This document shows, one piece after another, positions 47,901 through 61,056 of a stretch of 64,000 nt of DNA. Below the pieces are notes generated by a model that was not told the DNA's origin, did no database searches, and worked only from the letters and a program-made list of their open reading frames with translations. The translations under genes were made by a program, and so were the position numbers. Positions within the stretch are counted from its first letter, which is position 1. Every line of letters starts with the position of its first letter. Source of the stretch: Callaeas wilsoni (Eukaryota > Chordata > Aves > Passeriformes > Callaeidae); NCBI GenBank assembly GCA_013398955.1, contig VWPU01004543.1:62001-126000 (forward strand). The letters run 5' to 3'.

Positions 47901-50900
47901 CTTTCTAATGTGCTGAATGGCAGGTCCTATGGATATAATGACCTACATTTCATTGCCTAACAACTTTTTTTACCTCATTTTAAGCATCCATGTTGGTGTG
48001 GAGCTGGCTGGACCGCCTGTTTTGAAAACTGTCATCCACTCGGACTCTCAAAATCACAAACTGTTTTTTAAAATGTAGATGATAATCATATTTATTTATA
48101 GAGTATTAACTGTGTGCCTTTTGAACCTAAATGGCCACTCCATTAAATTACACATTTTTAGTGAGATAAACACTGTTGGCGAGGCACATAAATAAAATGT
48201 GGGGAATGATCAGATGGGAGTCTAATCTCTCAGGTTGTGCAGATTTATTATATTAAACAACCTCTGTCTCCAATAGATTAATGTTGACATTCTCAGGAAA
48301 TATGTATGTTAAGAAGGAATTGAGTGAAGACTGTTAGTCTTTCAGAGGAAAGGACTGACAGAAAATCTAAAAGAAAACAAGGTATGAGAGAAGCTTAGAG
48401 ACAAAAGTGAAAGAAAGTTTTGGAAAGATACTGAGAACAGTATACTTAAGCATATTGCTGGGTACAGGAATTAGAAAATGTGAAAATATGAGCCATGGAT
48501 AGGATTTCATTGCTCTGAATAGGGAACAGAAAATTAAGCAGTGATACCATGAGTGGGAACAAATCTCTGTTTTCAAGATCGGAGTCAAAAGTACTGTGTG
48601 CAATCACAGATATAGATTGTTAAATATGCCAAAAAACATTCAATGGACAATATTGCAGGATTTCCGTCTCGTAAAATTAACTTTATACAAATATATATAG
48701 TACATACATGAATACATATAAGCATATTTAGAAGTCTGACTAGCCTGAAAAAAATATGTCACTATCGGGTCCTGAGTATCTGCTTTCTTTTTGAGTTTTC
48801 CTGAGACATGGCGCTTTCTACTACAGTGTGAGTTACAATGGCTGTGAGCTATTACCTATAAAACTTCGTTTAACTACTATTTCTGTCTGATTTTTAGCAT
48901 CTTTTGCTTCACAGTACTTTCTTTACAATTTTTTGATAACAACTAAAAAAGTTAGAAGACCCCCTACATTGCTGCCATGCCTTTCAGCAGCAACAGCTTT
49001 CCTAGAAAGGTGTTCACTAGTTTATGAACACTAAATTACAGCCTACTGTATCTGCATAACCACTCCCATTTTTCTTTAAAAAACCCCCTATTTCCAACGC
49101 ATGGTTTTCAGCGTGGTCACTTTCAAATTCAGCATTTTTGGAAGGGAAATTTTTCACAGAGAACATGAAAATAAGATTTTTCTCTTGTAATTAAAGTCTC
49201 TGTAGCTCTATTAATCATAATGAAATCATCTCATTAAATAAATGATGGCCAATTTTTATTTTATAGAATCTTAATGCAATCGTCTCTGTTTTATGCTTTT
49301 CTTCTTGCATTCATAATTGCTACTTACTGCTAAGCAGAGTCCTACATATTTTATCAATTTTATGCTTTAGAGCAAAGTGCAGAGGTCCCTAAGAAAAATG
49401 TCCCAATCCAAATAATATACCCCCCAACAGATGGGGGGATAAAAACCTTTCATCCTCTTTTTTTGTGAGTATTTTTTTTTCTCTTAACATGCTTCAAGGC
49501 TGCAGTCTGTCAAGTTATTCAAGCCAAATGTAAGAATCCAGTCTTGATAAAGCTCCTACTCTAATGTATTGTGAGGTGAGCTATTAAACCAGTTCTCACA
49601 GTTCTTGCTTCTGGCATTGAACCTGAGGCCCCCAGTTCAGCAGAGCGTAGTTATATTCCTGGAGCAAGAAGCTGGAAGCAGCCATCAACAGTATGAAGTA
49701 ATTGCTTATTATTTTAATCATCAGTAAAAAACATCATAAAGATTAATTTTGAAGTGGAACATTCATAATATCTCAGTTTATGCTACTGAAATGTTTTCAA
49801 GAACTCCAAAAAAAAGGTACTCTGAACAAAGAAAAATATTCCCCCAAACACTAAGAAGTTAAGGAATCTATGTTTATGTTAAATTATGTAACAAAACAGA
49901 GACAATTCAGGGAAAGGGCGCTTTAGCAATTTTTCAGGCCTCCCATACCACGTGGTACAGCCCTAAGGCAACTCCAGGCAGCAGAAAATAAATGAGAGCC
50001 CTTGTCAGAAAGAGTTTATAATCTGTGGACCTTCACCAGAGCTGAGCAAACGCAATCAGAACATCACCCAAAAGGGCTGTGGAGAAAGCATCAGTTGGAA
50101 ATTTTCTGAAATAGAACTGAATGAATGATAAATTTTTTATTCCATTTAGTTCACCGGCAGTTAAAAGAAGAAAGAAAAGTAGTTTCATGCAGGTTTCTGC
50201 TACTCTCTCACTGCATAGGCATGAGAAATTGTGAGCTATTTTTACAGTTGGTAAAATCCGTCCCGTGAACAATTATCCAAAATAGAAGTCCTCAATTTTC
50301 TCAAGGAAACTAGGTTAAAAATAGCTCCTGGTCAAATAAGAAAAACAGAGGAACATTTTAAAAAGACATTTTGAACATTAAAAAAGGTATTTATCTCATA
50401 AAACTATTGAAATGGAATATTTTGACTTTTGGAGAAAATATTGTTGCCCATTTCCCTCATGTCCAGCATGTGCAGGTCACATAATTTATCAAATCAGCAC
50501 AATCACAAAGCTTTTTTTCCACTTCCACAAAGCCTCTCCACTTCTGATGTTTGCAGTGGAGAAACTTGAGTTGTAACAGTCAATTAACTGATTTCTTAAG
50601 AAACTGAATGCTTTTCAGATTACACATCTAAAATATATTTCCTTTTATTTCTTCCTTCTTTGTTTTTGGAATTGTTTTCTCACCATATGGGTGTCTACCT
50701 CCTTCCTCCTATCTAGTTTTTGGTCTCAGAGAACCAGTTTGTGACTCACACCCTGTTCCTTTTTCTGCGGCCAGCTTTTGCCTCATCTGATATATTTGCT
50801 GCCTTTACTATTTCCTGTGTTCTTGTAGTTTTGGTCTCAGCCTTTGCACATTTGTCATTTTAGCTGTCTTTGACCTACAATCACCATTCCTACTTGCTCT

Positions 50901-53839
50901 CTGATGAAGGCTTGCAGCTCTCAATTTTCCTGCTTTTCTCGTACCCTTTCTCCTCAGCATCTCCGTTGCTCCAGTCCTCAACATTTCAGCTGGGGGACCT
51001 GAAAGACAGTTGAAACAAGGTGACACTTGCCTCTCAGAATCTGTCCTGCATCCTGACTTTTAGGCTTTGTTAAGAGAAATTACACATCACTGTTAGTGCT
51101 GCCAGTGTCAGAACCAAGGCGTCTCTCCAATATTAATCAGGGCATTATTTGTGGGAGGTGTGGGGCAGAGATGAAGAACAGCTGTCAATTAAAGTTTATA
51201 CTGATCTGACATCCTGATACATCTTGCTAGAGTTTAAGCCCTAAGTTCTTGGCATCACTGTCTAACGTGACTCCAGAACTGCTTCTGTGATTTGACTACT
51301 GAATTCTGCTGAATTTTGGACAAGTCCACATGCCCCATGTGTTCCTAGAATAATTGAATACATCTTCATTTCAGCATTTGTCATGGAAAATCCCACTGAA
51401 TTCTCCATATAATCAGTATTAACAGTGTGTTTACTTATATAAATATTATATCAAGCCTCATAAGAGCAGAGGACCTTAAACTTAAGTGCTGCTGTTACTG
51501 TACTGCAAGAGGATTCAAGTACTTTAATCTCAGGCTATTGTCTATCCTTTGTGATCTAATGAGTGTATTTTATTACTGATCTTAATATGGCTGGAATGGT
51601 GAGTTTATGAGATCATTCTAGGTACTTAATGACAGCACGTCACTAATCACATGCCCTGTTTTTGACTTAATTAAATATTGATATTTTATGTCAACCTCAC
51701 AGCATAAGCTTTTCAACCTTGTCAAATTTTGAGAGGTTAAGGAGAAAAATAAGCTGTCACGACTATAAACAAATAGTATATAAGGTGCAATTCTTCAGCA
51801 AAGATGCCAATTGCACATTTGATCCAGTTTCTGATTAGAAGGAAGTTACTGGGATGATGCTTGGACAGAGGATATCTAATAATTTAAGTGTCTTCACGCA
51901 ATACAGGTGATGTGTTCTCAAGAAAAATAAAAATGAAAGACTATTTTTTCACCTATTCATCTGTGAAGGGATGTTTCACCTTTGCCAGGCCAGCCTCTCT
52001 GTGCTTGCCAGAGGTATTAAAAAATCTGTCTGCAATCTCAGCTCTTTTGCTGAGATTTCAATTCTGAAATTTGATCCCAGCTACTGGACATGAAATCTAG
52101 GAGAGAAGAGTAAAATGGTGCAGATGATGGGCTGTACACGGCTGGGTGGCTATCAATGGGAACACCCAGAAAACAACAAAAAAAAGCCACTTCAAGAGAG
52201 GGATTGAAATGCGAGTACCTTCTCCCTTCTCTAGTCACCCTCGTCCAGCTAAATATCACTTGCCTCCCCATCAGCCACGTTTCTATTATCATAGTGAGGA
52301 ACCTGATATTGTACCTTGAAGGTAAGTAAGACTGTTTGGAATCAATTTCAAATGAATATGTTTGAATATTTTGATTCCTCTAGATGGAGGAATCATAGAG
52401 GCACAAATGCTTACAGATGTGCTCACAGATAGATTTGCAGTATGTGGCAGTGCCGACTCTGGCCCTGAGTCTGTATTGTCACCTCATGTGTTGATAACCT
52501 TCCCTTGGAGCTCTAAAAGGCCACCTATATTTGTCTGAAATGGTGTGATCTTTCCTACCTAACTATTGACCAAAGTGACCTATAGCAATGTATGTGACTT
52601 CTAGAGAAGATATGTAACAGGGCTAAATTTTTGGTCCCTTTTTTCATAAAACACTCACAATATTTTCTTTCCAATGTACACATAAAACCGCTAGAGTAAA
52701 AATACCATTTTGCCTCTAGCTGTAGCCAATATTAAATGAAATATATCTTGGCCAGTACAGAGCCAACAGGAAAAAGGTCACTTTACACATTAAAAAAAAA
52801 TTGGAAACTGGTCTTTGTAACATGAACACATCAAGCACATTTCACAACATAAAAACTGCTATCACTGGAAAATGTAAGCTTAACAGATGTGTTTATTTAG
52901 GTGATTTTCAGCTTAGTCTGTGAATATAGATTGCAAGTCCAAGAAGAATAGTACAGATAGTATTTTACTTTTGTTTAGCTCACCTTGACATTTCTTATAT
53001 GTAATTACTGGTGAATCAAATGAGATCAGCATGCATAGGTAAATGATTTGAATCAAAATAAAATCCTCGATTATGCTTTTTCTTCCTGTTCATTTTGAAT
53101 ACTAAAATACTTAAGGTAAAGCTTAAGCCCCTTAAGGAACAGGCTACATCTATGGCATATGGAAACCCTTGAGCGCTCCTAAACTACTCCAACACCAGAC
53201 CACAGGCACTACTTTCTGTGATTCAGACCTAGGCGCCAAGTGGCTTTGTTTCACCTTCCAGTGGGCAATATTAGATTATTGGTCTTGGTTCTCTAGTCTG
53301 GTACAAGTACCAAAATTGCTGTATGTAGCATATTTCTGCTATCCTGGGGAAAAAACCAACAAGCCATTCTTCTTAGACATTCTATGGTGCCTTCAGACCA
53401 AACAGACTGAAGTATTTCTATTTTATATTTGTATTTACATATATTTAGTATTTCTTAACATGCAATATTTGACAATCTATTTATTTATACATATTTATGG
53501 TTTATGTTTCTAGAAAAATCAATATGGGTGGATAAATTAGTGGTAAAAGGCTGATGTGCTAGCAAAATTAAAATTTCTTTAAGAAAGGCACTTTTACATT
53601 AGCCTTATTACCTTAAAATCAGCAAAATATTGACCATGATTTTGATGGGCTTTGGGTCTGTCCCCATTTCTTGTTCTACTTATGACATGGTCTGGCTTAA
53701 TGCTGGCATACAGCCTAGCAGTCCTAAAAACACTGCAAATTTTTTTCTAGTCTACTGGATTTCTATATTTGTTCTTCAGTGTTCTTGCCTTTCTGATGTT
53801 AAATTTGCATAAACAAAATTTTATTAAAATTGTTGAGAA
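44977..53839. other. Long non-coding stretch
   Basis: No gene, RNA or interspersed repeat was recognised. It is strongly AT-rich at about 46200-46510 and 48660-48730 (TATA/TACATA-like). The plus frame at 47166-47462 and the minus frames at 48367-48603, 50033-50272 and 52038-52292 lack motifs or splice support. A T12 run lies near 47022-47034. Confidence 0.45.
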
Positions 53840-53865
53840 TTTTTTTTTTTTTTTTTTTTTTTTTT
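53840..53865 (-). repeat. Poly(T) tract, 26 bases (poly(A) on minus strand)
   Basis: Uninterrupted T run. On the minus strand it is a poly(A) directly after AGAGACTTCAGGCC. See the adjacent minus-strand frame. Confidence 0.9.
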
Positions 53866-54020
53866 GGCCTGAAGTCTCTTTTTGCATAGTAGGGATCAGG
53901 ACTCTCGAAAGAGTATTTCATCACATTATTCTCTTCTGTCCAGACCACTGGCTTAATTGCTAGGGCATTTTGTAAGCCTCTGTCCACCCATCCCATTCCC
54001 TCGGAAACTAGACTTCTACC
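53866..54020 (-). other. Protein-like minus-strand frame abutting a poly(A); possible retrocopy end
   Basis: Reading the minus strand toward the poly(A), one frame is open for at least 50 codons and is protein-like (for example GMGWVDRGLQNALAIKPVVW, then TEENNVMKYSFESPDPYYAK and RDFRP). It then runs into the A-tract as poly-Lys. No polyadenylation signal precedes the tract, and no clear flanking duplication was found. A 3' UTR would be expected before the tail of a normal retrocopy. I do not recognise the protein. Confidence 0.2.
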
Positions 54021-55046
54021 AAGGCAAAAAGCTATGAGAAGAAATACTACCCCATTTGTATGTCTGTAATATAGGAAGCCTCTCTCTTAATATAAGCCAC
54101 TGTAGTAATTATCTGTGTCTAATATTTCAGTTGTGTATATTCTCTGGATAAGGGATTTTTTGCTAATTGGCATTTCTTGGCTCTTGTGGTTAGCACTTAT
54201 GAACCATGGACTTTTAGTTAACAAGATGTTGTGAAGAGATTCTGAAGAGCCTACATTAAGAATTTCACAATAATGTTAGAAATTGTAGCCAGGGAAGCCG
54301 CTAATTTAATTTTCCTTGATCAAATATGCTAAGACAGGGGATTATTCTTAAATGTAATTGTTCCCCAGGGAAATGAGGAGAGGAGAAAAAGACAGGGATG
54401 GGGTTACGTGAACACGGTTTTATGGTGTGCATTCCTAGTCTCCGTTTTTTATCTCTAAGTCTCCAGCTGAATTGTATGTAGTCTGTCTTTATCACTGATT
54501 GTCGTCACAGGCAGAGAGCAAGTAAACCACAGAGGAAGTGGAACAAGAACCAAACAGGGCAAAATGAGTGTAAACAAACATTAATTCCTCCAGGGTACCT
54601 GGAAGAAAAGCAGCACGTCCATCACACTCTACCCTCATTATATCAGCATCTTTGAAGCTGGAGATTTTTAAAATTAGAGGGTATAGTAAATAAGGATAAT
54701 TAAAATACATTTTAATTATTTGGAAGCCAAAGCTAGGTTAGTAACCCTAGAGTTAAAACAAACAAACTGTGTAGGCAGTCTTTGTGCAGTCCAGTTTCCC
54801 ATACAGCTTTACTTCAGTGGTTTTTATATAGCCATTCCCTTTGCCCCATTCTGTTAAATTCTAGTCTGCCATGGCAGTCTCAAACTATGCTTTATGGGAT
54901 TTGTAATTTGATAATGCATGTGTAGCATGCTAAAACTTAGATCTGAGAGTCATATAGGCTCCAATCTAATGTGGGTTTCTTCCTACTTCCTTCTTCAAAA
55001 GCTATGGAAAAAATGCCAGTTAGCAGCTTCCCAAGTCATCAAAGAG

Positions 55047-55080
55047 TAAAAATTTAAAAAAAAAAATAAAGAAAAAAAAA
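55047..55080 (+). repeat. A-rich low-complexity patch
   Basis: Runs of A broken by single T and G bases. Confidence 0.9.
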
Positions 55081-58000
55081 GAAATAGGCTTCACAACCCC
55101 AGACTCTTCTTCTCAAGTAGAAAATCTCTTCCAGAAAAAAATGCTTAGAGATTTTTAGTGTAAACTAGAAGTGGACAATGTGTATCATCTGAAGTAATCT
55201 GAAAATTCACCTGAAAATTAGCTTTGATGCTTAACAAAAGATCATGTGCAAGTTGTAATGCAAAGCCTTTCAGTATTGGCTTGTTTCAAAGCAAGTGTTA
55301 AAGCTTTTGCTGAAGGAGAGGATCAAGAATATATTCTAGCAGAATATCTTTCTGGTAGAGAAACCTAGCAGAGCTAAAAGAAAGCTAGAGGAAAATGTTA
55401 GGCGGAATTCCTGAGAGCTATAAAAAGTCCCCAGGTAACTACAGAGACATCAAAATGTCATCAGGTTGTTAGACTCCAAATTATAAACAGGTGATTCAGT
55501 AACGTGATGCAAAAGCAGTCCAAGTCCCTGAATTTTAGACCAGGAGTCTCTTCATTATTTACTGCTAATTATGTTGAACTGTGAACTAGACTTAAATTAA
55601 GTTTGTCCTGAACTCTGTCTACTCTGAAACTTCTAAGGTCATTAATCAGACATTCTACAAGCACAATACTATCAGAATTATAAGTTGCTTTTGGCTTTTC
55701 CTTTGCTTTTTGTATTTTTTCCCTGCACATCTGTAGGTGTGTGGCTCTCTTCCAGCTCAGCTGCTGTGCTGACTAGAGCTGAAGGTGGAAATACTCCCTC
55801 TGGTGAGTAGCGCACAGGGGAGCTGCCCACACCCTGAGGTGCAGCAGCCCTTCTCTTAGAAGATGTTGTGAAACTCGTGCTGCTTGTGGGGAGGACCCCC
55901 TGCTTGGGTCATCTGGAGGATGGGATGTGACCCCTCCTGATGAAGAAACAAAAAAAATCATTTGCACTCGGTCATTCCATTTGTATCATCAGAACCCCCT
56001 TTTTGTGCACTGCCAACAAGAGCAGATGTAGCTAAATTACAGCTTTTGAAACTTGTGTTGCATTTGAGCTGTTCCTGAGCAGTTCCTCATGGGAATTGCC
56101 TTGTGTTTCTGGAAGCAGGTCTGTGGGGAGGAAGGAAGCCTAAGGCATCTGAAACACAGTTCCCCAACTGTGCCGGGACACAGACGTTTGCTCCGTGAGC
56201 TGCCGAGAACCCCTGGAGAACCACTCTCACTTCTTGCCAATTAATTTCCCCCAGAGTTCTCCCATTTTGAGCTTTTTAAGAGATGCAGCATGCCTTCAGG
56301 CCTCTAAGATTTTCAGCCTTTTGAATATTTTTGTTATGCGTTGCAGCCCTGGGACAGCAGACCATCCTGGTGTTAGAGATCTCCTCTGCAGATGCCTCCC
56401 AACTGTGGCCAAATGGGAGATTTGCTGTGGTTCTGTATAGAGTTTAGGTCTAGTCCTACTGACTGAAATTATTTTGTGCAAAGACTGAAGGATTGGTTTC
56501 TCCTACCAAAGCTGTCAGATGTGCTGCTGTTTGTTGATGATTCTGAAGTGGTCAGACTTACAGAAGTCACTTGGACGTGTGGCTGAGAATTTATGAACTC
56601 TAGATTTGTAGCTGAGACAGCTTTCCTGAATCACAGGAAATTTTCAAGGAGATTTGAAGTAAATTCTTCCACCTTCTTTTGTCTTCTGTCTACCTTATTA
56701 ACCTGACAACTGAAACTGCCAAAGGAGGCAGAATTAGATTGGCAAGACTCCTCTGGAGACTGCTATTTCCATTCCCTACATCCACATGTGCAGAGGCAGC
56801 ACCTTGAGATCAAAGAGAAGAAAGTTTCAGTCCTATGTTTCTTAGGGTATGGATCTAAAAAGTTTTCTGTGAGCAACTGGGCAATGAAATCACAGTACAA
56901 CTATTTTAAGAATCAAGAAGACCATGTGTAAAGAAGGAGGAGAATGCAGGTATAACGTAAACAGTTGTAGTTTGCAATAAAACACTATGTAATATTTGAA
57001 GGAACTTTTGCAAGGAAAGTGTGACCAATACGGAGGTTTCTGAGCCCTAGAATATAGTGCAGGATAGTCTAAATGATGTTTTCATGGTTAAGTTGTGGAG
57101 TTGGATGGCCAGACCTCTCAGCTGAACTGTGTCAGGGTCCTTGCCTGATGTTGGAAAACCCACCTAGGTCAATACTTCAATTCTGACAGTGCCTGTCCAG
57201 GTAGTCACAAAGGCTGATTCTTTCCTTGCCAAGGGAAAACATGTACAGCTCTATCTGACATACTGCAATCTCTAGCTTCTCAATACCTCTTAAAAATCCT
57301 AACTGGGAAGCTTACAACTGAAGATTCTGACTGAGACGTCCTTGAAGAAAGCAATGATTCTTGTCTTTCAAACTGAGATAGAGCCTGTTTTATATAATCA
57401 TCATGAAGATTAACTCAGTCATCTTTTACCTGCTTTGGGAATCTCAGAAGGATTAATAATAATTCATCATTTTTGAAACTCTGAGATACATTTTAACATG
57501 ATGTTTGACAGGTTTGCATAATGTGTGATTAATCAATTAGAAATTTTGTACATATGCATGACACTACATGAATATTTCTCTGATCTTTCTCCAATACACT
57601 TGTAGACACAGGGTTCTTATACAGTAGTTAAAAAAAGAGAAAATCTCTTCATTCAGCTCCCACTTATGAAAGGTTTCAAAAAGAAATAGCTTTGCGTTCA
57701 CTAATGAAAGAAAAAACCAGAAAATCCATCTGTCTATCAGGAAATCTGATATGTGCTACACTTGCTAAATCCCCTTTTCAGTGAAATGGATTAAGAGACC
57801 TTATAGAAAAATGTAAGTGAAAAAATGGGATAATAAACTGCATGCTTTAAATAGAAGATAGGATTATACTTACTGCTCTGGAAAAAAAATATGTTCTTTG
57901 TACTGTGGAATAAAAAGCAGTTCATACATGCTTCAAACCTCTATTCTGGACCTGAGCTGTCTACTGGTTTAATGTTGTTACTTAAAATTGCCAAGGGATT

Positions 58001-61000
58001 TCAATGGACAGAGCTTACACTTCATTCTTTGAAACGTGGATGAAACTTCAGCTGGCACCAGTGACATTCAGATCAGTATAGCAGAGCACAGGTACTGGGT
58101 ATGAACACCTCTCATTAGTCATAATCTACAAGTAAGATCTTAGATGAAAATAGATCCAAACCCTAGAAGTACTCAAAGTGGTTCTGCATCCAAGATATTC
58201 TCAAGGGAGTTTTGGTCCAATGAACTAAAATCTGTACGCTAGATCTGGTAAACAAAACTCCCTTTCTATTGTGAATCTTCTTTACTTATTTTAGTTTGGC
58301 ACGGATGGAGATGCAAAAGTAAACCATTCATCTGATACTAGTTTTTGTAGAATAGCTCAAGATTGGCTGACCAAACATCAGCTAATGGAAAAAAGAATGT
58401 GAGTTGTTGACAAACACTTCAGTTAACACATGCAAAATGTGTGCTTACACACACCTATTTAGTGGCCTCAGTGGTCCATTTGATGGAAAAAGGCAATAGA
58501 GGGGAAATTAATCATACTGGTGCTTGTCTACCTGATCTTTCTGGTGGATTGCAGAACTTTATCTACAATGAAATTTGGCAAGGGATTCTGATTTTCAGTG
58601 AAATCATCTATTTTGCAACATTCTCTCCCCTATCTTATTATTTTTTGGCATGTAACACACTTGGAGATTAGAAGGTCAGATAAAAATATTCATTAGTTAC
58701 ATAAAAATGGTTACAGCATCTGACAAGGAAGAAATCAAGTCACAAAAATCCTTTCCAGAGCAGACTGTGAAAGGCTGCACTTGGTGCCAAATGTGAGACT
58801 GGTCAGACCTATGTTTAGAAACTCATGATAAGTTCTAAACACAGTTTGATGAAAACCTGATGCAAGCCTCTCCTTTCCCTGTCATCCGTTGACATTAAAC
58901 TGTGAAGTTGCCTGTGATGTCAGTCCTGAATTATTCCCTCTTGATTGCTGACTCAAAGGCTAGATACTAATGGAGAACCAAGATTTTTAAGGTTCATCAG
59001 AGAAGGCATTATAAATCTGAAAAATATGCATAACTCTGGCTGGAGTATGCTAACATGACTTTTCTGTACTTTGTTAACTATTCTTTAGCAATAATTCTGC
59101 AAGAGGTCTTTTTTTCAAAGGCTGATTTCTTTTTGGTTTTGTCTTAATGCTCTGTCCATGGAGAGGGAACATTGGCATGAACACAGAAATTCTTTGCCTG
59201 AGTTTAAGGGAAATTTCATGTGAGAAAGACACTGGCCACTCTACACTAATAAGAAAACTTCAAGACAATGTAAAAACTACTTTAGGGAACATTGGAATAT
59301 TTTAAATATTCAGAGAAATAATTCAACTGAAGTTATGAGATTTTGCTCTTGAATTGCCTCAGATGAAAACCATAGAAGTCACTGCAAAATAACCCTGTGG
59401 TCCTGTGAGACACATGCTCTTAGCTTTGACTCAATGGCTGCTGCTGGACTAAAGTTTTAGGTCTGAGTAACTACAGTGGGGTCTTGACCAGAACCAGGCT
59501 GGCAGTCCAGCCTTGTCTTCTTCAGACAGCCAAAGGAAGGGTGCCTTTACCTCGATCTTGTTCCCAGGATGGTTCTCTTATTTGAGAAGCTGCTGCTGTT
59601 AAAACCTCTATACTCCTTTGCTACCCAGGCTTTTTCTTACCCTGTTATCTTCCCTTTTCAAGAGAAAAGAAACTTATCTGTCCCTATTTTCTCCTGTCCT
59701 AGCTGTTTCTGTCAACTAGCACACAAAATTAATCTATCTTACAGTAACTATTCCAATAAGCAGTCAGCGTTCAGCATTTGTAATTTTTATAGGGCATCTC
59801 CAAATACGTTCATGTTCAACCCACACTTTTCAGTTTTGGCATGCATTCTTAATGCTGGAAGCATTTCACAATTATTAGCTGGTTATACTTTCCAAGGAAT
59901 CTGGTGCAGTTAAAATAGTATAATTTCCATTGAAAATAAACTCTTATCCTTTTTTTCTTTCCTCTGTTATTAGAAGAGGTGATGCTCTGTGGAATTATAA
60001 ATACAGATGTGATGTAATTTTGAAGGAAAGGTACCTCTTTAAAACTTCTGAGCGTCTCACACACTGTGATGGGTTGGTGATGTAGGAGAAAAATATTGGA
60101 CTAAAACCCAGAATGAGGATTAGCCTTTGAAGGAGTGTGTAGCATTGAATAAGTGGGATGACGAGAAGAAACAGAGAGAGATGCAAGGAAAAATGCCAAC
60201 TAAGAAATCAAAAGCTGATGAACTATGAGAATGAAACCAAATCTAGGGAATTATTACAGGATGAGAAAAGAGAACAGCAAAAATTCTCAGATGCTCGAAA
60301 AAACAGTAATCCAATTACACGCAAAAAGCATGGAGAAGAAAAACAGAGATGGAACAGAAGTCATCAGACAGACTTTAAAGAGTAACAGGAGCAGGACAAG
60401 AATCGAGTGAAGTGGGAGGGTGTTAAAAGTTAAACCAATGCACACAATCAGTGTAGAATTCAACAGTCTATCTGGTACTTATGGGAAAGCACCCATAAAT
60501 ATCATGGAATATATTGTATCCCATAGGGTTCTTATTGTATTTCTTGGTGCTTACACTAGTATAGTATATTTGCCTGACAGAGTACAATGGTTTCAAAGAG
60601 AAGGAAACTGAATGATCCTTTACTGATTTTATGCATGGTGAGAAAGAGTGCCCAAATGTGGAACTTTTCCATCCTACTTTCTCTCCAGACTCTGCTTGCA
60701 AGCAAGATTCAAAACTCCTTGGCTGATGTTGGTAGAAGGAAACAGAACTTGACAAGCTTTTTTGTAAATGCTAATTTGTCCTTGTTTTCCCATTATGTGG
60801 CTAACCCAGTCTGAAAACTTATTTTACATCTTGAACATTTCATAAACTAAATTTCCAGTCCATCTCGTGATGGAAGTAAAATCAAGCTACAATCTTTTGA
60901 GGTTGTTTCTGTCTAAGGGTGAGTTATTTCTTGACTTTAGTCTGTGACAGGGAAGCTTGCATTTTCAGTATCACCCACCGAGCACAAATCTCAGTCCTTT

Positions 61001-61036
61001 GCACGGTGAAACACTTTTTTGGCAACAGTGCCCAAG

Positions 61037-61056
61037 CATGGGGTCGAAACCCCATG
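61037..61056. other. Perfect 8-bp hairpin with tetraloop
   Basis: CATGGGGT, loop CGAA, ACCCCATG, within a locally GC-rich, CpG-retaining segment. The loop resembles a T-arm, but no acceptor or anticodon arms fit, so it is not a tRNA. Confidence 0.9.

Noticed and set aside
57870..57932. Minus-strand TTATTCCACAG acceptor and GTAAGTA donor about 29 bp apart
   Set aside because: The exon would be tiny and carries no supporting frame; likely coincidental signals.
60158..60385. Highly charged 75-codon frame
   Set aside because: Explained by a purine-rich strand rather than by coding constraint.
61037..61056. Possible tRNA T-arm (GGGTCGAAACCC)
   Set aside because: No D-arm, anticodon arm or acceptor stem can be fitted around it.
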